DNA of 37,793 nucleotides from GW2011-AR5 sp041645025 (GTDB lineage Archaea; Aenigmatarchaeota; Aenigmatarchaeia; GW2011-AR5). Position 1 is the first letter of the stretch; the number at the start of each line of letters is the position of its first letter. The notes under the pieces were generated by a model. The model did no database searches, was not told the DNA's origin, and saw nothing but the letters and a program-made list of their open reading frames with translations. The translations under genes were made by a program, and so were the position numbers. The DNA is taken from contig JBAZQV010000006.1 in assembly GCA_041645025.1 (NCBI GenBank), positions 1 through 37,793 of the forward strand. The letters run 5' to 3'. Positions 23,137 to 29,565 of the stretch are shown piece by piece.

Positions 23137-23763
23137 ATGGAACAGGAACAAACGCTCAAAACGGGCACTACTACAGTCGGTATGGTTTGTAAAGACTGTA
23201 TAGTACTTGGCGCTGAAAGCAAGTCCACGATGGGCTGGCTGGTGGCAGGCAAGGACGTACAGAAGATACATCAGATAGACGACAAGGTCGCACTTACTAT
23301 ATCCGGCGGTGTAGGAGATGCCCAGGCACTCATAAGAATAGTGAAAGCTGAGATAAACATATACAAACTCACAAGAAACGCGGATATAACAGTAAAGGCG
23401 ATTGCCACGCTGCTTTCCAACATACTTTCACAGTCAAGATGGTACCCTTACATGTTCATGCCGATATTGGGTGGCGTGGACAAGGACGGGCTTCACATAT
23501 TTAGCATAGATCCAGCAGGCGGCGCTGAGGAAGATAAATTCACATCAACGGGCTCTGGATCACCAATTGCCTACGGTGTGCTAGAGGATGGTTACAAGGA
23601 AGGCATGGCCAGGGATGAAGGAGTAAGGCTGGCGGTGCGTGCGATCAGATCAGCCAGAGAGCGCGATATCTTTTCGGGCGGCAAAAAAATAAACATATTT
23701 GTAATAGATAAAAATGGAATTGAACTCGTCAAAGAGGAGAAGGTTGCTGAATTCGCAAAATAA
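23137..23763 (+). CDS. psmB: Proteasome beta subunit (catalytic)
   Basis: A 208-residue Ntn hydrolase. The propeptide MEQEQTLKTG is cleaved before Thr11 of TTTVGMVCKD, the catalytic N-terminal Thr. VLGAESKSTMG, KVALTISGGVGDAQA and FTSTGSGSPIAYGVLE are conserved beta-subunit motifs, with the Lys33-equivalent at IHQIDDKVAL. In archaea it forms the two inner rings of the 20S core with the alpha subunit, which is not in this window. The hairpin repeat copy lies just downstream, in the opposite orientation. Confidence 0.96.
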   Translation: MEQEQTLKTGTTTVGMVCKDCIVLGAESKSTMGWLVAGKDVQKIHQIDDKVALTISGGVGDAQALIRIVKAEINIYKLTRNADITVKAIATLLSNILSQSRWYPYMFMPILGGVDKDGLHIFSIDPAGGAEEDKFTSTGSGSPIAYGVLEDGYKEGMARDEGVRLAVRAIRSARERDIFSGGKKINIFVIDKNGIELVKEEKVAEFAK

Positions 23764-23785
23764 ATATCTTCAACATTTATTGCAA

Positions 23786-23929
23786 TATAGTGCTCCAAGA
23801 AAACAATTCGTATATTACTTTCTTGGGCACTACATGGTGAAGCAAAGCTTCACCTGTACATGAGAATCTTCGATTCTCCATGTATATGTGAACCCAGTAA
23901 ATCATGTTCGGAATCTTTACTGGGTTAAC
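23786..23929 (-). repeat. Two-hairpin repeat element, copy 2 in position (inverted, with 52-nt insertion)
   Basis: Read on the minus strand, hairpin 1 is 42 nt (23929-23888; GTTAACCCAGTAAA with TTTACTGGGTTCAC, one mismatch). Hairpin 2 is 49 nt (23834-23786), with outer stem TGTAGTGC/GCACTATA, the unpaired A at 23794, inner stem CCAAGAAAG/TTTTCTTGG and a 14-nt loop. Between them 23835-23886 is extra and folds into two more hairpins, GGTGAAGC-AAA-GCTTCACC and a 12-bp stem with a TTC loop. Without the insertion it is 92 nt, like the other copies. Confidence 0.8.
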
Positions 23930-24039
23930 TATAAGACAGTTCCACCTATCGTTAATTTTTGCATTTGACTGAATTTGTAAAATTTGCACAACGGTGCTTC
24001 TTCGGATGATAATTAAAATGGGTTAGTTCTGGTGATGAA

Positions 24040-25899
24040 ATGATATTGGATTCTATAAAGGAAGACCTGCCAAAAAATGCCATGATTTCTGACGTAAGCT
24101 ATGAAGGCAGTGAAATAATACTTTACACAAAGAACAAGGAGTTCTTCAATGACTCAACAGACCTGATAAAAAAGATAGTCAACAAGGTCAAGAAACGGAT
24201 AGAGGTAAGGGCTGACCAGTCCATTGTCATGAATGAGGAAAAGACCGTAGAACTTATAAAAAAGCTGATACCTGAAGAAGCCGGTGTAAAGGACATATAT
24301 TTTGAGCCTGAGTTTGCCAAGGTGGTTATCCACGCGGAAAAACCGGGGCTGGTTATAGGCAAGAGCGGTGAAACGCTTCTTTCCATAAAGGAAAAGACAT
24401 TCTGGACGCCGCAGATATACAGGGCGCCTGTTATTGATTCTGAATTGATTAAATCCATAAGAAAGATGCTGCACAAGGATGCAGGGTACAGAAAAAAGTT
24501 TCTCAATAAAATAGGAGAAAAAATATACGCTGAAGGCAAAGAAGTCGAATGGATACGACTAACGGGCCTGGGCTCGTTTCGTGAGGTGGGAAGGTCGTGC
24601 TTGCTGCTTCAGACACCACAGACGCGCGTTCTTCTGGACTGCGGCATGGCTGTCAGCCTGACTGCCACAAAACCTTATCCTTACCTGGACGCTTCAGAAT
24701 TCAACATACAGACACTTGACGCTGTGCTGCTTTCGCATGCGCACATGGACCATATCGGCATGGTTCCTTATCTGTACGAATACGGCTACCGAGGTCCAGT
24801 CTACTGCACCAGACCAACACGAGACATTGCTGCGCTGATGCAGCTCGATTACATACAAATATGTCAAAGAGAAAACAGAAAGGCCTTCTATAGTTCAAAG
24901 TCCATAGAAGAGGCAATAAGACACTGCATACCACTGGAATACGGCGAGGTCACGGACATAGCTCCGGATATGCGCATAACATTCCAGAATGCAGGTCACC
25001 TGCTTGGCTCTTCGAGCATTCACATACATGTGGGTGACGGACTTTACAACCTAGTCTACAGCGGGGATATTAAATACGAAAACACAAAACTGTTTGAAAA
25101 AGCTTATACGGATTACACACGAGCTGAAGCCATCATAATAGAATCGACCTACGGCGGCAGCGAAGGGTCAAAACCTTCGCACAAGGACGGCGAGGCGTCA
25201 CTGGTCCAGCATGTAAGAACTGCGCTAGAGAGGGGCGGCAAGGTATTAATACCAAGCTTTGCAGTGGGCCGCAGCCAGGATGTCATAGCCATACTGACTG
25301 AGACAGATATACAGGTACCAATTTATCTGGATGGTATGATATGGGATACGACAGCTATACATACTGCTTATCCGGAATACATGTCCAAATACATACAGAC
25401 GCTTATACTTCACAAGGGCAAGAACCCGTTCACAGACAGCAGGCTGCATGGAATAGGCTCCCAAAAGGAGCGACAACTAGTCCTGGACAGCACAGAACCT
25501 GCAATCATAATCTCTACATCCGGCATGCTCATGGGCGGACCAGCCATAGAATACCTGCAGAACATGGCAGGCAACCCGAAGAATATGATTCTTTTCGTCG
25601 GCTATCAGGCAGAAGGCACGCCGGGGCGCAGAATACAGAAAGGGTGGCAAGAAGTACAGATGGATAATGGGAAGACGCTGGATCTTAAGATTGAAGTCCA
25701 GACGGTTTCGGGCCTCGGTGGCCATAGCGACCAGCCGCAACTATTAGCTTATCTGCAGCACTTCAAAAACAAGCCGAGAAAAATCATAGTCAATCACGGC
25801 GACGGGACCGGCGCGGTGGAATTTGCAAGAACCATCCATAAATTGTTCAGAGTAGAATCGGTTGCACCCAGAAATCTTGAGACTATAAGGTTAAGATGA
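24040..25899 (+). CDS. fttA: aCPSF1/FttA transcription termination ribonuclease
   Basis: A 619-residue KH, metallo-beta-lactamase and beta-CASP nuclease. This archaeal CPSF73 homologue cleaves nascent RNA at U-rich sites and terminates transcription. Residues 1-145 contain the KH domains (GLVIGKSGETLLSIKEKT is the GxxG loop). The zinc motif is HAHMDHIG (His233, His235, Asp237, His238), followed by NAGHLLGSS and YSGDIKYE. The beta-CASP part has IESTYGG, LIPSFAVGRSQD, ISTSGMLMGGP and SGLGGHSDQPQ. Its length is slightly shorter than typical (about 635). A GGTGATGAA Shine-Dalgarno precedes the ATG. Confidence 0.96.
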   Translation: MILDSIKEDLPKNAMISDVSYEGSEIILYTKNKEFFNDSTDLIKKIVNKVKKRIEVRADQSIVMNEEKTVELIKKLIPEEAGVKDIYFEPEFAKVVIHAEKPGLVIGKSGETLLSIKEKTFWTPQIYRAPVIDSELIKSIRKMLHKDAGYRKKFLNKIGEKIYAEGKEVEWIRLTGLGSFREVGRSCLLLQTPQTRVLLDCGMAVSLTATKPYPYLDASEFNIQTLDAVLLSHAHMDHIGMVPYLYEYGYRGPVYCTRPTRDIAALMQLDYIQICQRENRKAFYSSKSIEEAIRHCIPLEYGEVTDIAPDMRITFQNAGHLLGSSSIHIHVGDGLYNLVYSGDIKYENTKLFEKAYTDYTRAEAIIIESTYGGSEGSKPSHKDGEASLVQHVRTALERGGKVLIPSFAVGRSQDVIAILTETDIQVPIYLDGMIWDTTAIHTAYPEYMSKYIQTLILHKGKNPFTDSRLHGIGSQKERQLVLDSTEPAIIISTSGMLMGGPAIEYLQNMAGNPKNMILFVGYQAEGTPGRRIQKGWQEVQMDNGKTLDLKIEVQTVSGLGGHSDQPQLLAYLQHFKNKPRKIIVNHGDGTGAVEFARTIHKLFRVESVAPRNLETIRLR

Positions 25900-25901
25900 T
25901 A

Positions 25902-26201
25902 CTAAATAACAGTAACTATATTTATGTGATACGGATCGATATTAAATTTTCTAGCAAGACTATCTCTTTCCGCCTCGCAATTCCCCTTTATGGGTTTTAT
26001 ATCGAGCCAGTACCAAATATTTTTTATGCTCCTAAATCTAACAGGAGCTCCAGGCGCTAATTGAAGATAAAAATGAGGGAATCTATTATTCGTGTAAAAC
26101 ATTTTATATAGCTCTAATATCTGGTCTTCTTCAGTCATTGATAAAGCCTCTTGCAGTTTATAAACTGATAGTCTTTTTTGCGTTTCAATATCCGATGCCA
26201 T
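25902..26201 (-). CDS. Hypothetical protein, 99 aa
   Basis: A small soluble protein beginning MASDIETQKRLSVYKLQEAL. The first half is probably helical (SMTEEDQILELYKMFY) and the second half has strands and a helix (RFRSIKNIWYWLDIKPI, ERDSLARKFNID). No family is recognised. The start is supported by CTTTAAG centred 26 nt upstream on the minus strand. It converges on aCPSF1 with a 2-nt gap, so the two transcripts must overlap or terminate in the coding ends. Confidence 0.55.
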   Translation of the reverse strand: MASDIETQKRLSVYKLQEALSMTEEDQILELYKMFYTNNRFPHFYLQLAPGAPVRFRSIKNIWYWLDIKPIKGNCEAERDSLARKFNIDPYHINIVTVI

Positions 26202-26323
26202 AAAAAACTGATAACCGCAATCTCTTTAAGATTATACTACAAAGTCGGTACAAAGTCAGAAGAAACTAACTTTGAAAGTACACTCTTTTTAAGCCTTTGC
26301 ACCAAATTAAGTAGCGTGATGAC

Positions 26324-26506
26324 ATGCCTGCCAGATACGGAAAAAAACTGCGTGTAAAACTAAGGGAAGTGGAGAAGAAATCGAGGAAGAAGTATAAGTG
26401 CCCTTCCTGCTCCAGAACAGCAATAAAGCGGGAATCCAACGGCATCTGGACATGCAGGAAGTGCGGAACAAAATACGCTTCGGGTGCATTCGAGTTCAAA
26501 GGGTGA
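26324..26506 (+). CDS. rpl37ae: Ribosomal protein eL43 (L37Ae)
   Basis: A 60-residue zinc-ribbon protein of the large ribosomal subunit. ARYGKKLRVKLREVEKK is the basic N-terminal helix, KYKCPSCSRTAIKRES and IWTCRKCGTKYASGAFEF are the zinc ribbon with C-X2-C ... C-X2-C. It is somewhat shorter than usual (about 70-90) at both ends. It opens a cluster with rpoP and pfdB, the classical archaeal order; two orphan genes are interleaved. Confidence 0.95.
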   Translation: MPARYGKKLRVKLREVEKKSRKKYKCPSCSRTAIKRESNGIWTCRKCGTKYASGAFEFKG

Positions 26507-26512
26507 GAAAAA

Positions 26513-26737
26513 ATGGATGCAAATACTGAAGCTAGAAGACAGAAAGGGATCGTACATCACAATGAAAGAATTCAACATCATGAACGTGCTATTGATGATT
26601 ATGGACCTGGTATTCACATAGGAAGCATATTTTCCCTTCCCTCTGATGTAATTTATCATAATTTATGGCTATCTTATCACGGTAGACGATTAGCGGACTT
26701 GGAGGGCCGAATATTTACTCCGGGACTTTATTGCTAA
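26513..26737 (+). CDS. Orphan protein between eL43 and RpoP, 74 aa
   Basis: It begins MDANTEARRQKGIVHHNERI, is rich in His and charged residues, and ends in RRLADLEGRIFTPGLYC. It has a helix-strand look (HERAIDDYG, LPSDVIYHNLWLSYHGRR). No family is recognised. The eL43 stop overlaps its GGTGAGAAAAA Shine-Dalgarno, so translation is probably coupled, which argues for a real gene. Its first residues MDA-T resemble those of the next orphan, at 26888. Confidence 0.6.
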   Translation: MDANTEARRQKGIVHHNERIQHHERAIDDYGPGIHIGSIFSLPSDVIYHNLWLSYHGRRLADLEGRIFTPGLYC

Positions 26738-26757
26738 GATCATAGGATGTGAGAAAA

Positions 26758-26883
26758 ATGTATGTTTGTCTTAAATGCAGAAAAGAGTTTGAGATGGAAG
26801 ACCGGGTAAGATGCCCGTTCTGCGGCTTCAGAATAATCGCAAAGGTCAGGCAGCCTTTCAGAAAGAGGGTAGTGGCTAGGTGA
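26758..26883 (+). CDS. rpoP: DNA-directed RNA polymerase subunit P (Rpb12-like)
   Basis: A 41-residue protein, MYVCLKCRKEFEMEDRVRC then PFCGFRIIAKVRQPF. The C-X2-C ... C-X2-C zinc ribbon and the PFCG.RI core followed by a basic tail are diagnostic of archaeal RpoP and eukaryotic Rpb12. It bridges Rpb2 and Rpb3 homologues in the polymerase. It is preceded by a GTGAGAAAA Shine-Dalgarno and followed after 4 nt by the next gene. Confidence 0.95.
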   Translation: MYVCLKCRKEFEMEDRVRCPFCGFRIIAKVRQPFRKRVVAR

Positions 26884-26887
26884 GACA

Positions 26888-27133
26888 ATGGACGCAGGTA
26901 CAAGGAGAGAATTTCGGAGAAATTGTGCTGAATATGAAAGATTGATGAGTCTTGGAGTAAGACTCAGATCTGGTACTTCTATCATGCATGACGGCAGACT
27001 AATAACCCGATACCTTCCAATGACAAGGCCAAAAAATGCCATGAGAGATTATCAGGATCAACACCTTGGCGCGCACTTCCTGGGAATATATGTAGATAGG
27101 AATGCCCCGATGCATTCTATGTTAGTTAGGTGA
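26888..27133 (+). CDS. Orphan protein between RpoP and prefoldin beta, 81 aa
   Basis: It begins MDAGTRREFRRNCAEYERLM and continues VRLRSGTSIMHDGRLITR; it ends HSMLVR. It is strongly basic with a possible RNA-binding surface and shows no transmembrane segment. No family is recognised. AGGTGAGACA precedes its ATG and its own stop lies in the Shine-Dalgarno of pfdB, so it is part of the operon. In many archaea other small genes occupy this gap; this one resembles none that I know. Confidence 0.6.
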   Translation: MDAGTRREFRRNCAEYERLMSLGVRLRSGTSIMHDGRLITRYLPMTRPKNAMRDYQDQHLGAHFLGIYVDRNAPMHSMLVR

Positions 27134-27137
27134 TTTC

Positions 27138-27473
27138 ATGAGCGAACTTGAAAATCTTATAGGACATCTGCAGATGCAGAATCAGCAGCTGCAGTCTCTG
27201 ATGATGCAGAAGCAGTCTCTGATGATGCAAAGCAAGGAAATAGAAAAGGCGCTGGAACATGTTGAACTCGCGACAGATGATATTTACCGCTCGGTTGGTC
27301 CTATACTCGTTAAGACTTCAGCCAGCGATGTAAAGAGCCAGCTGGGAGAGGAAAAAGAGGAAATTGACATTAAAGTAAAAACAATAGAAAGCCAGGAAAA
27401 GCGCCTCAAGGACAAACTCAAGGAAAACCAGGAAAAAATACAAAATATGATGCCTGCGGGACAGGGCGGGTAA
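27138..27473 (+). CDS. pfdB: Prefoldin beta subunit
   Basis: A 111-residue chaperone subunit: an N-terminal helix, the beta-hairpin region ATDDIYRSVGPILVKTSASD, and a C-terminal coiled coil ending in a flexible MPAGQGG tail. GPILVK is the family signature. It assembles with the alpha subunit into the hexamer that hands unfolded proteins to the thermosome. The N-terminal coil carries a tandem 21-nt duplication (QSLMMQK repeated, 27192-27233). An AGGTGATTTC Shine-Dalgarno precedes the ATG. Confidence 0.95.
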   Translation: MSELENLIGHLQMQNQQLQSLMMQKQSLMMQSKEIEKALEHVELATDDIYRSVGPILVKTSASDVKSQLGEEKEEIDIKVKTIESQEKRLKDKLKENQEKIQNMMPAGQGG

Positions 27474-27562
27474 GTGACGGCAGAGGTTTTCGATTATAAA
27501 TTCTCGAAAACAGTGGGACGACTGAATTGGTGCATAATTATATGGAATACATGGTGAGGACG

Positions 27563-27817
27563 ATGGACATGGAAACAATAAGCAAGATTCTTGACGAAAT
27601 TAGCGAAGACAGGACAGTTCCAAGAAACATAAGAAACATGGTGCAGGAAGCCAAAAACAACCTGAACGGCAAGCAGGAACTGGCTGTCCGCATAAACTCA
27701 GCTATTTCTATACTAGATGAAGTTTCCAATGACTCAAATATACCCACGTACACGCGCACGCAAATCTGGAACATTGTATCCATGCTGGAAGTCATGAACG
27801 AGAAGGCAAAGGCTTAA
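27563..27817 (+). CDS. UPF0147 family protein
   Basis: An 84-residue all-helical protein with the family signature ISKILDEISEDRTVPRNIR and later SAISILDEVSNDSNIPTYTR, two related repeats of the pattern LDEISxDxxVPxxxR. UPF0147 is an archaeal family of unknown function usually found near translation genes. Several in-frame starts lie upstream; ATG 27563 is chosen because GGTGAGG precedes it at the right distance. Confidence 0.9.
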   Translation: MDMETISKILDEISEDRTVPRNIRNMVQEAKNNLNGKQELAVRINSAISILDEVSNDSNIPTYTRTQIWNIVSMLEVMNEKAKA

Positions 27818-27948
27818 TTCATCGGCGACTTCACTGATTCTGTAGTATAATTACGTATGTAATTCCTGCGTAATGTCATGTGTCTTGGGGACTTTTTAAA
27901 GCGAGTATACAAAATCTTAAATATAATGGAATTCCTTATTGGATTAAG
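27818..27948. promoter_or_regulatory. Intergenic region with sepF promoter
   Basis: CTTAAATATAAT at 27916-27927 is a strong TATA box whose start point would fall near 27947, exactly at the beginning of the hairpin repeat. Upstream, AATTAC-GTAT-GTAATT (about 27850-27866) is a perfect 6-bp inverted repeat. If correct, the sepF mRNA begins with the repeat element as its leader. Confidence 0.5.
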
Positions 27949-28040
27949 GTGAAAACAGAAAAGAAACAACACATACTTTTCTGATTTCACATATAGCAAA
28001 CAACGAAGTAATATGTTGTTTATTTCGTTGTATTGCTATA
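27949..28040 (+). repeat. Two-hairpin repeat element, copy 3 in position
   Basis: A 92-nt element. Hairpin 1 (27949-27990, 42 nt) has a 15-position stem, GTGAAAACAGAAAAG with CTTTTCTGATTTCAC, one A-A mismatch. One A follows. Hairpin 2 (27992-28040, 49 nt) has the outer stem TATAGCAA/TTGCTATA, unpaired A28032, a 9-bp inner stem ACAACGAAG/TTTCGTTGT and a 14-nt loop. A further GAAGTTG/CAACTTC hairpin follows at 28046-28064. It sits in the likely sepF leader. Confidence 0.85.
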
Positions 28041-28084
28041 AAAGAGAAGTTGCTAAACAACTTCGATATACTGAGGTGGAATAC

Positions 28085-28426
28085 ATGGCAATAAAAGATA
28101 TAATGGGAAAATTCAAGGGCGGAGACGAATATGTTGAAGTTAACATGGAAGAGGAAAAAACAGACAAGAGGCTGCTCATAGAGGTGGAACGTCTTGACAA
28201 TTATGCTGACTCGGACAGGCTCCAGAGAAAGGTGCGTGAGGGGAGCATACTTCTTGTTAAGATAAGGGACCTCAAGGCCAAGGACATGGAAGAGCTGAAA
28301 AGGGCTGTTGAAAAACTGCGTAAAACTTGCCTGGCCATAAACGGCGACATCGCAGGCATGGGCGACGACTGGCTTATCCTGACACCGCCATCGGCCAAAG
28401 TCCACAGGGAGCAGGAAAATGCCTGA
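28085..28426 (+). CDS. sepF: Cell division protein SepF
   Basis: A 113-residue SepF. The N-terminus MAIKDIMGKFKGGDEYVEV is the short amphipathic membrane-targeting helix plus linker of archaeal SepF, and the core is the SepF fold: LLIEVERLDNYADSDRLQR, GSILLVKIRDLKAKDMEEL, GDIAGMGDDWLILTP. It anchors FtsZ to the membrane in archaea that lack FtsA. The start ATG 28085 has GAGGTGG about 6 nt upstream. It ends with an acidic tail. No ftsZ is in the window. Confidence 0.93.
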   Translation: MAIKDIMGKFKGGDEYVEVNMEEEKTDKRLLIEVERLDNYADSDRLQRKVREGSILLVKIRDLKAKDMEELKRAVEKLRKTCLAINGDIAGMGDDWLILTPPSAKVHREQENA

Positions 28427-28585
28427 TTCTTCTTAAATATTTTTCCTAACTGAAAGGAAGAGTAATGCTGCATCAGAATCTGGAATTGGGGAAAAGCCGC
28501 CTGCAAGGTAGAGGTATATATTGCTGATTACCGATTCTGACATTTTAGTGTGCTGCACAAAAGAACAGTGCAAAAAACGCAAGGC

Positions 28586-28593
28586 TTTTTTTT
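28586..28593 (+). terminator. T8 terminator after sepF
   Basis: Eight consecutive T, about 160 nt after the sepF stop; the best oligo-T signal in this gap. Confidence 0.45.
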
Positions 28594-28775
28594 AACGGGT
28601 GGGCATATCAGGAGGACGGCGGCAGCGCGCCTGCAATGATGGCGTTCAAGACCGTGGAATTCAGCACGGTAAAAAATTAAGTATAGAACAGGTCGCTTCT
28701 AATACACGGCTCGATTTTCACCTTAGTTCTTGTCACAAGAAGGAACCCTGCTCCTTCTGTGCAGACGAATCTAAC

Positions 28776-28782
28776 TTTATAT
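28776..28782 (+). promoter_or_regulatory. TATA box of the DUF4239-like gene
   Basis: TTTATAT centred 27 nt before ATG 28806, predicting a leaderless transcript. Confidence 0.5.
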
Positions 28783-28805
28783 GCAGAAAATGGTAAAAAC
28801 CATAC

Positions 28806-29561
28806 ATGAAGAGCTATTATTATTTAATTGTTATCGTGCTCGTTTCCTTTACTATATCACTTAATAGATTGGACACGTTCACACTGAACGAAATGAGCCT
28901 TTTCCTTACAGTGATTGGATTGATTTATGGCTTGATAGCAGCATTTTCAATAAACAATTCTTGGGACAGATTCAGTAAAATAAGGGATGCTGTGTCAAAA
29001 GAAATAAGCTCGCTTTTGCTTTTGTTCAAATATTCTAATTATATTTCAGACAAAAAATCTCGACTAGCTCTTAAAAAAACTCTTCTTGAATATTGCAACG
29101 AGGTTCCAAGAGTAGAGTGGCACGACTACTGGAAAAGCGAAGATACCCACAGAAAATTCAGAAAAATACAGGACATCGTAATTGGCATGAAACTAAAGGG
29201 TGAGAAGGATTCTGTAATATTCGACCAAATGACAGATGAACTGACTAATGCAACAAATGCAAGAGACCAACAGCTTATCCTAGCCCAGACAAAAATATCA
29301 AAAATCCAGTGGGTTCTTAACATATTTCTGTCAGCAGTGCTAGTTATCGGGCTTCTGCTGCTTGATATAAGCAACTTTATTTTATCGATGTTCATATCCA
29401 CATCCATGATAGCTGCCGTGCTCATGATTTTAGTCGTGATATATGAAATGAACTCAATGAAAGTATCTGAAGAAGAAATATCAATAGATCCTTACATAAT
29501 GATGATAAAAACTATTGATCCAAGCTCAAAAATCACTTCAAAGGACATTCTAGGCAAATAA
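28806..29561 (+). CDS. DUF4239-like membrane protein (bestrophin-like)
   Basis: A 251-residue protein with two membrane segments at the N-terminus (YYYLIVIVLVSFTISL and FLTVIGLIYGLIAAFSI), a charged cytoplasmic helical domain of about 110 residues (NNSWDRFSKIRDAVSKEISS, TNATNARDQQLILAQTKI), and two more membrane helices near residues 165-215 (LNIFLSAVLVIGLLLLDI, FISTSMIAAVLMILVVIYE). The order resembles DUF4239, a bestrophin-like family of suspected ion channels. Only the layout and the GLIYGLI..W.R motif support this. It converges on cca with a 4-nt gap. Confidence 0.7.
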   Translation: MKSYYYLIVIVLVSFTISLNRLDTFTLNEMSLFLTVIGLIYGLIAAFSINNSWDRFSKIRDAVSKEISSLLLLFKYSNYISDKKSRLALKKTLLEYCNEVPRVEWHDYWKSEDTHRKFRKIQDIVIGMKLKGEKDSVIFDQMTDELTNATNARDQQLILAQTKISKIQWVLNIFLSAVLVIGLLLLDISNFILSMFISTSMIAAVLMILVVIYEMNSMKVSEEEISIDPYIMMIKTIDPSSKITSKDILGK

Positions 29562-29565
29562 AACT

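Larger units (their letters stand above)
28427..28805. other. 379-nt intergenic region with T-run terminator and hairpins
   Basis: No convincing protein gene. It holds an 8-bp inverted repeat TCAGAATC/GATTCTGA around 28473 and 28532, a TATA-like TATATATT near 28516, a T8 run at 28586-28593, ACCGTG/CACGGT (about 28650-28669) and a strong hairpin CACAAGAAGGA/TCCTTCTGTG (about 28733-28761, one bulged A). A GTG-started frame of 65 codons (28599-28796) and a short frame ending at 28680 have no protein-like support. A structured ncRNA is possible. Confidence 0.4.

Noticed and set aside
23786..23929. CRISPR-like array in the hairpin region after psmB
   Set aside because: Inverted, not direct, repeats; no repeated unit with spacers of equal length.
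25902..26201. Antisense role of the 99-codon gene as an artefact of aCPSF1
   Set aside because: It does not overlap aCPSF1 and has its own well spaced TATA box, so it was kept as a gene.
28550..28680. About 41-codon frame ending in MMAFKTVEFSTVKN
   Set aside because: No start codon in the right position; cannot be separated from chance.
28599..28796. 65-codon GTG-started frame with four Cys near the end
   Set aside because: No Shine-Dalgarno or family, low-complexity Arg/Gln start, and it covers strong hairpins; more likely non-coding.
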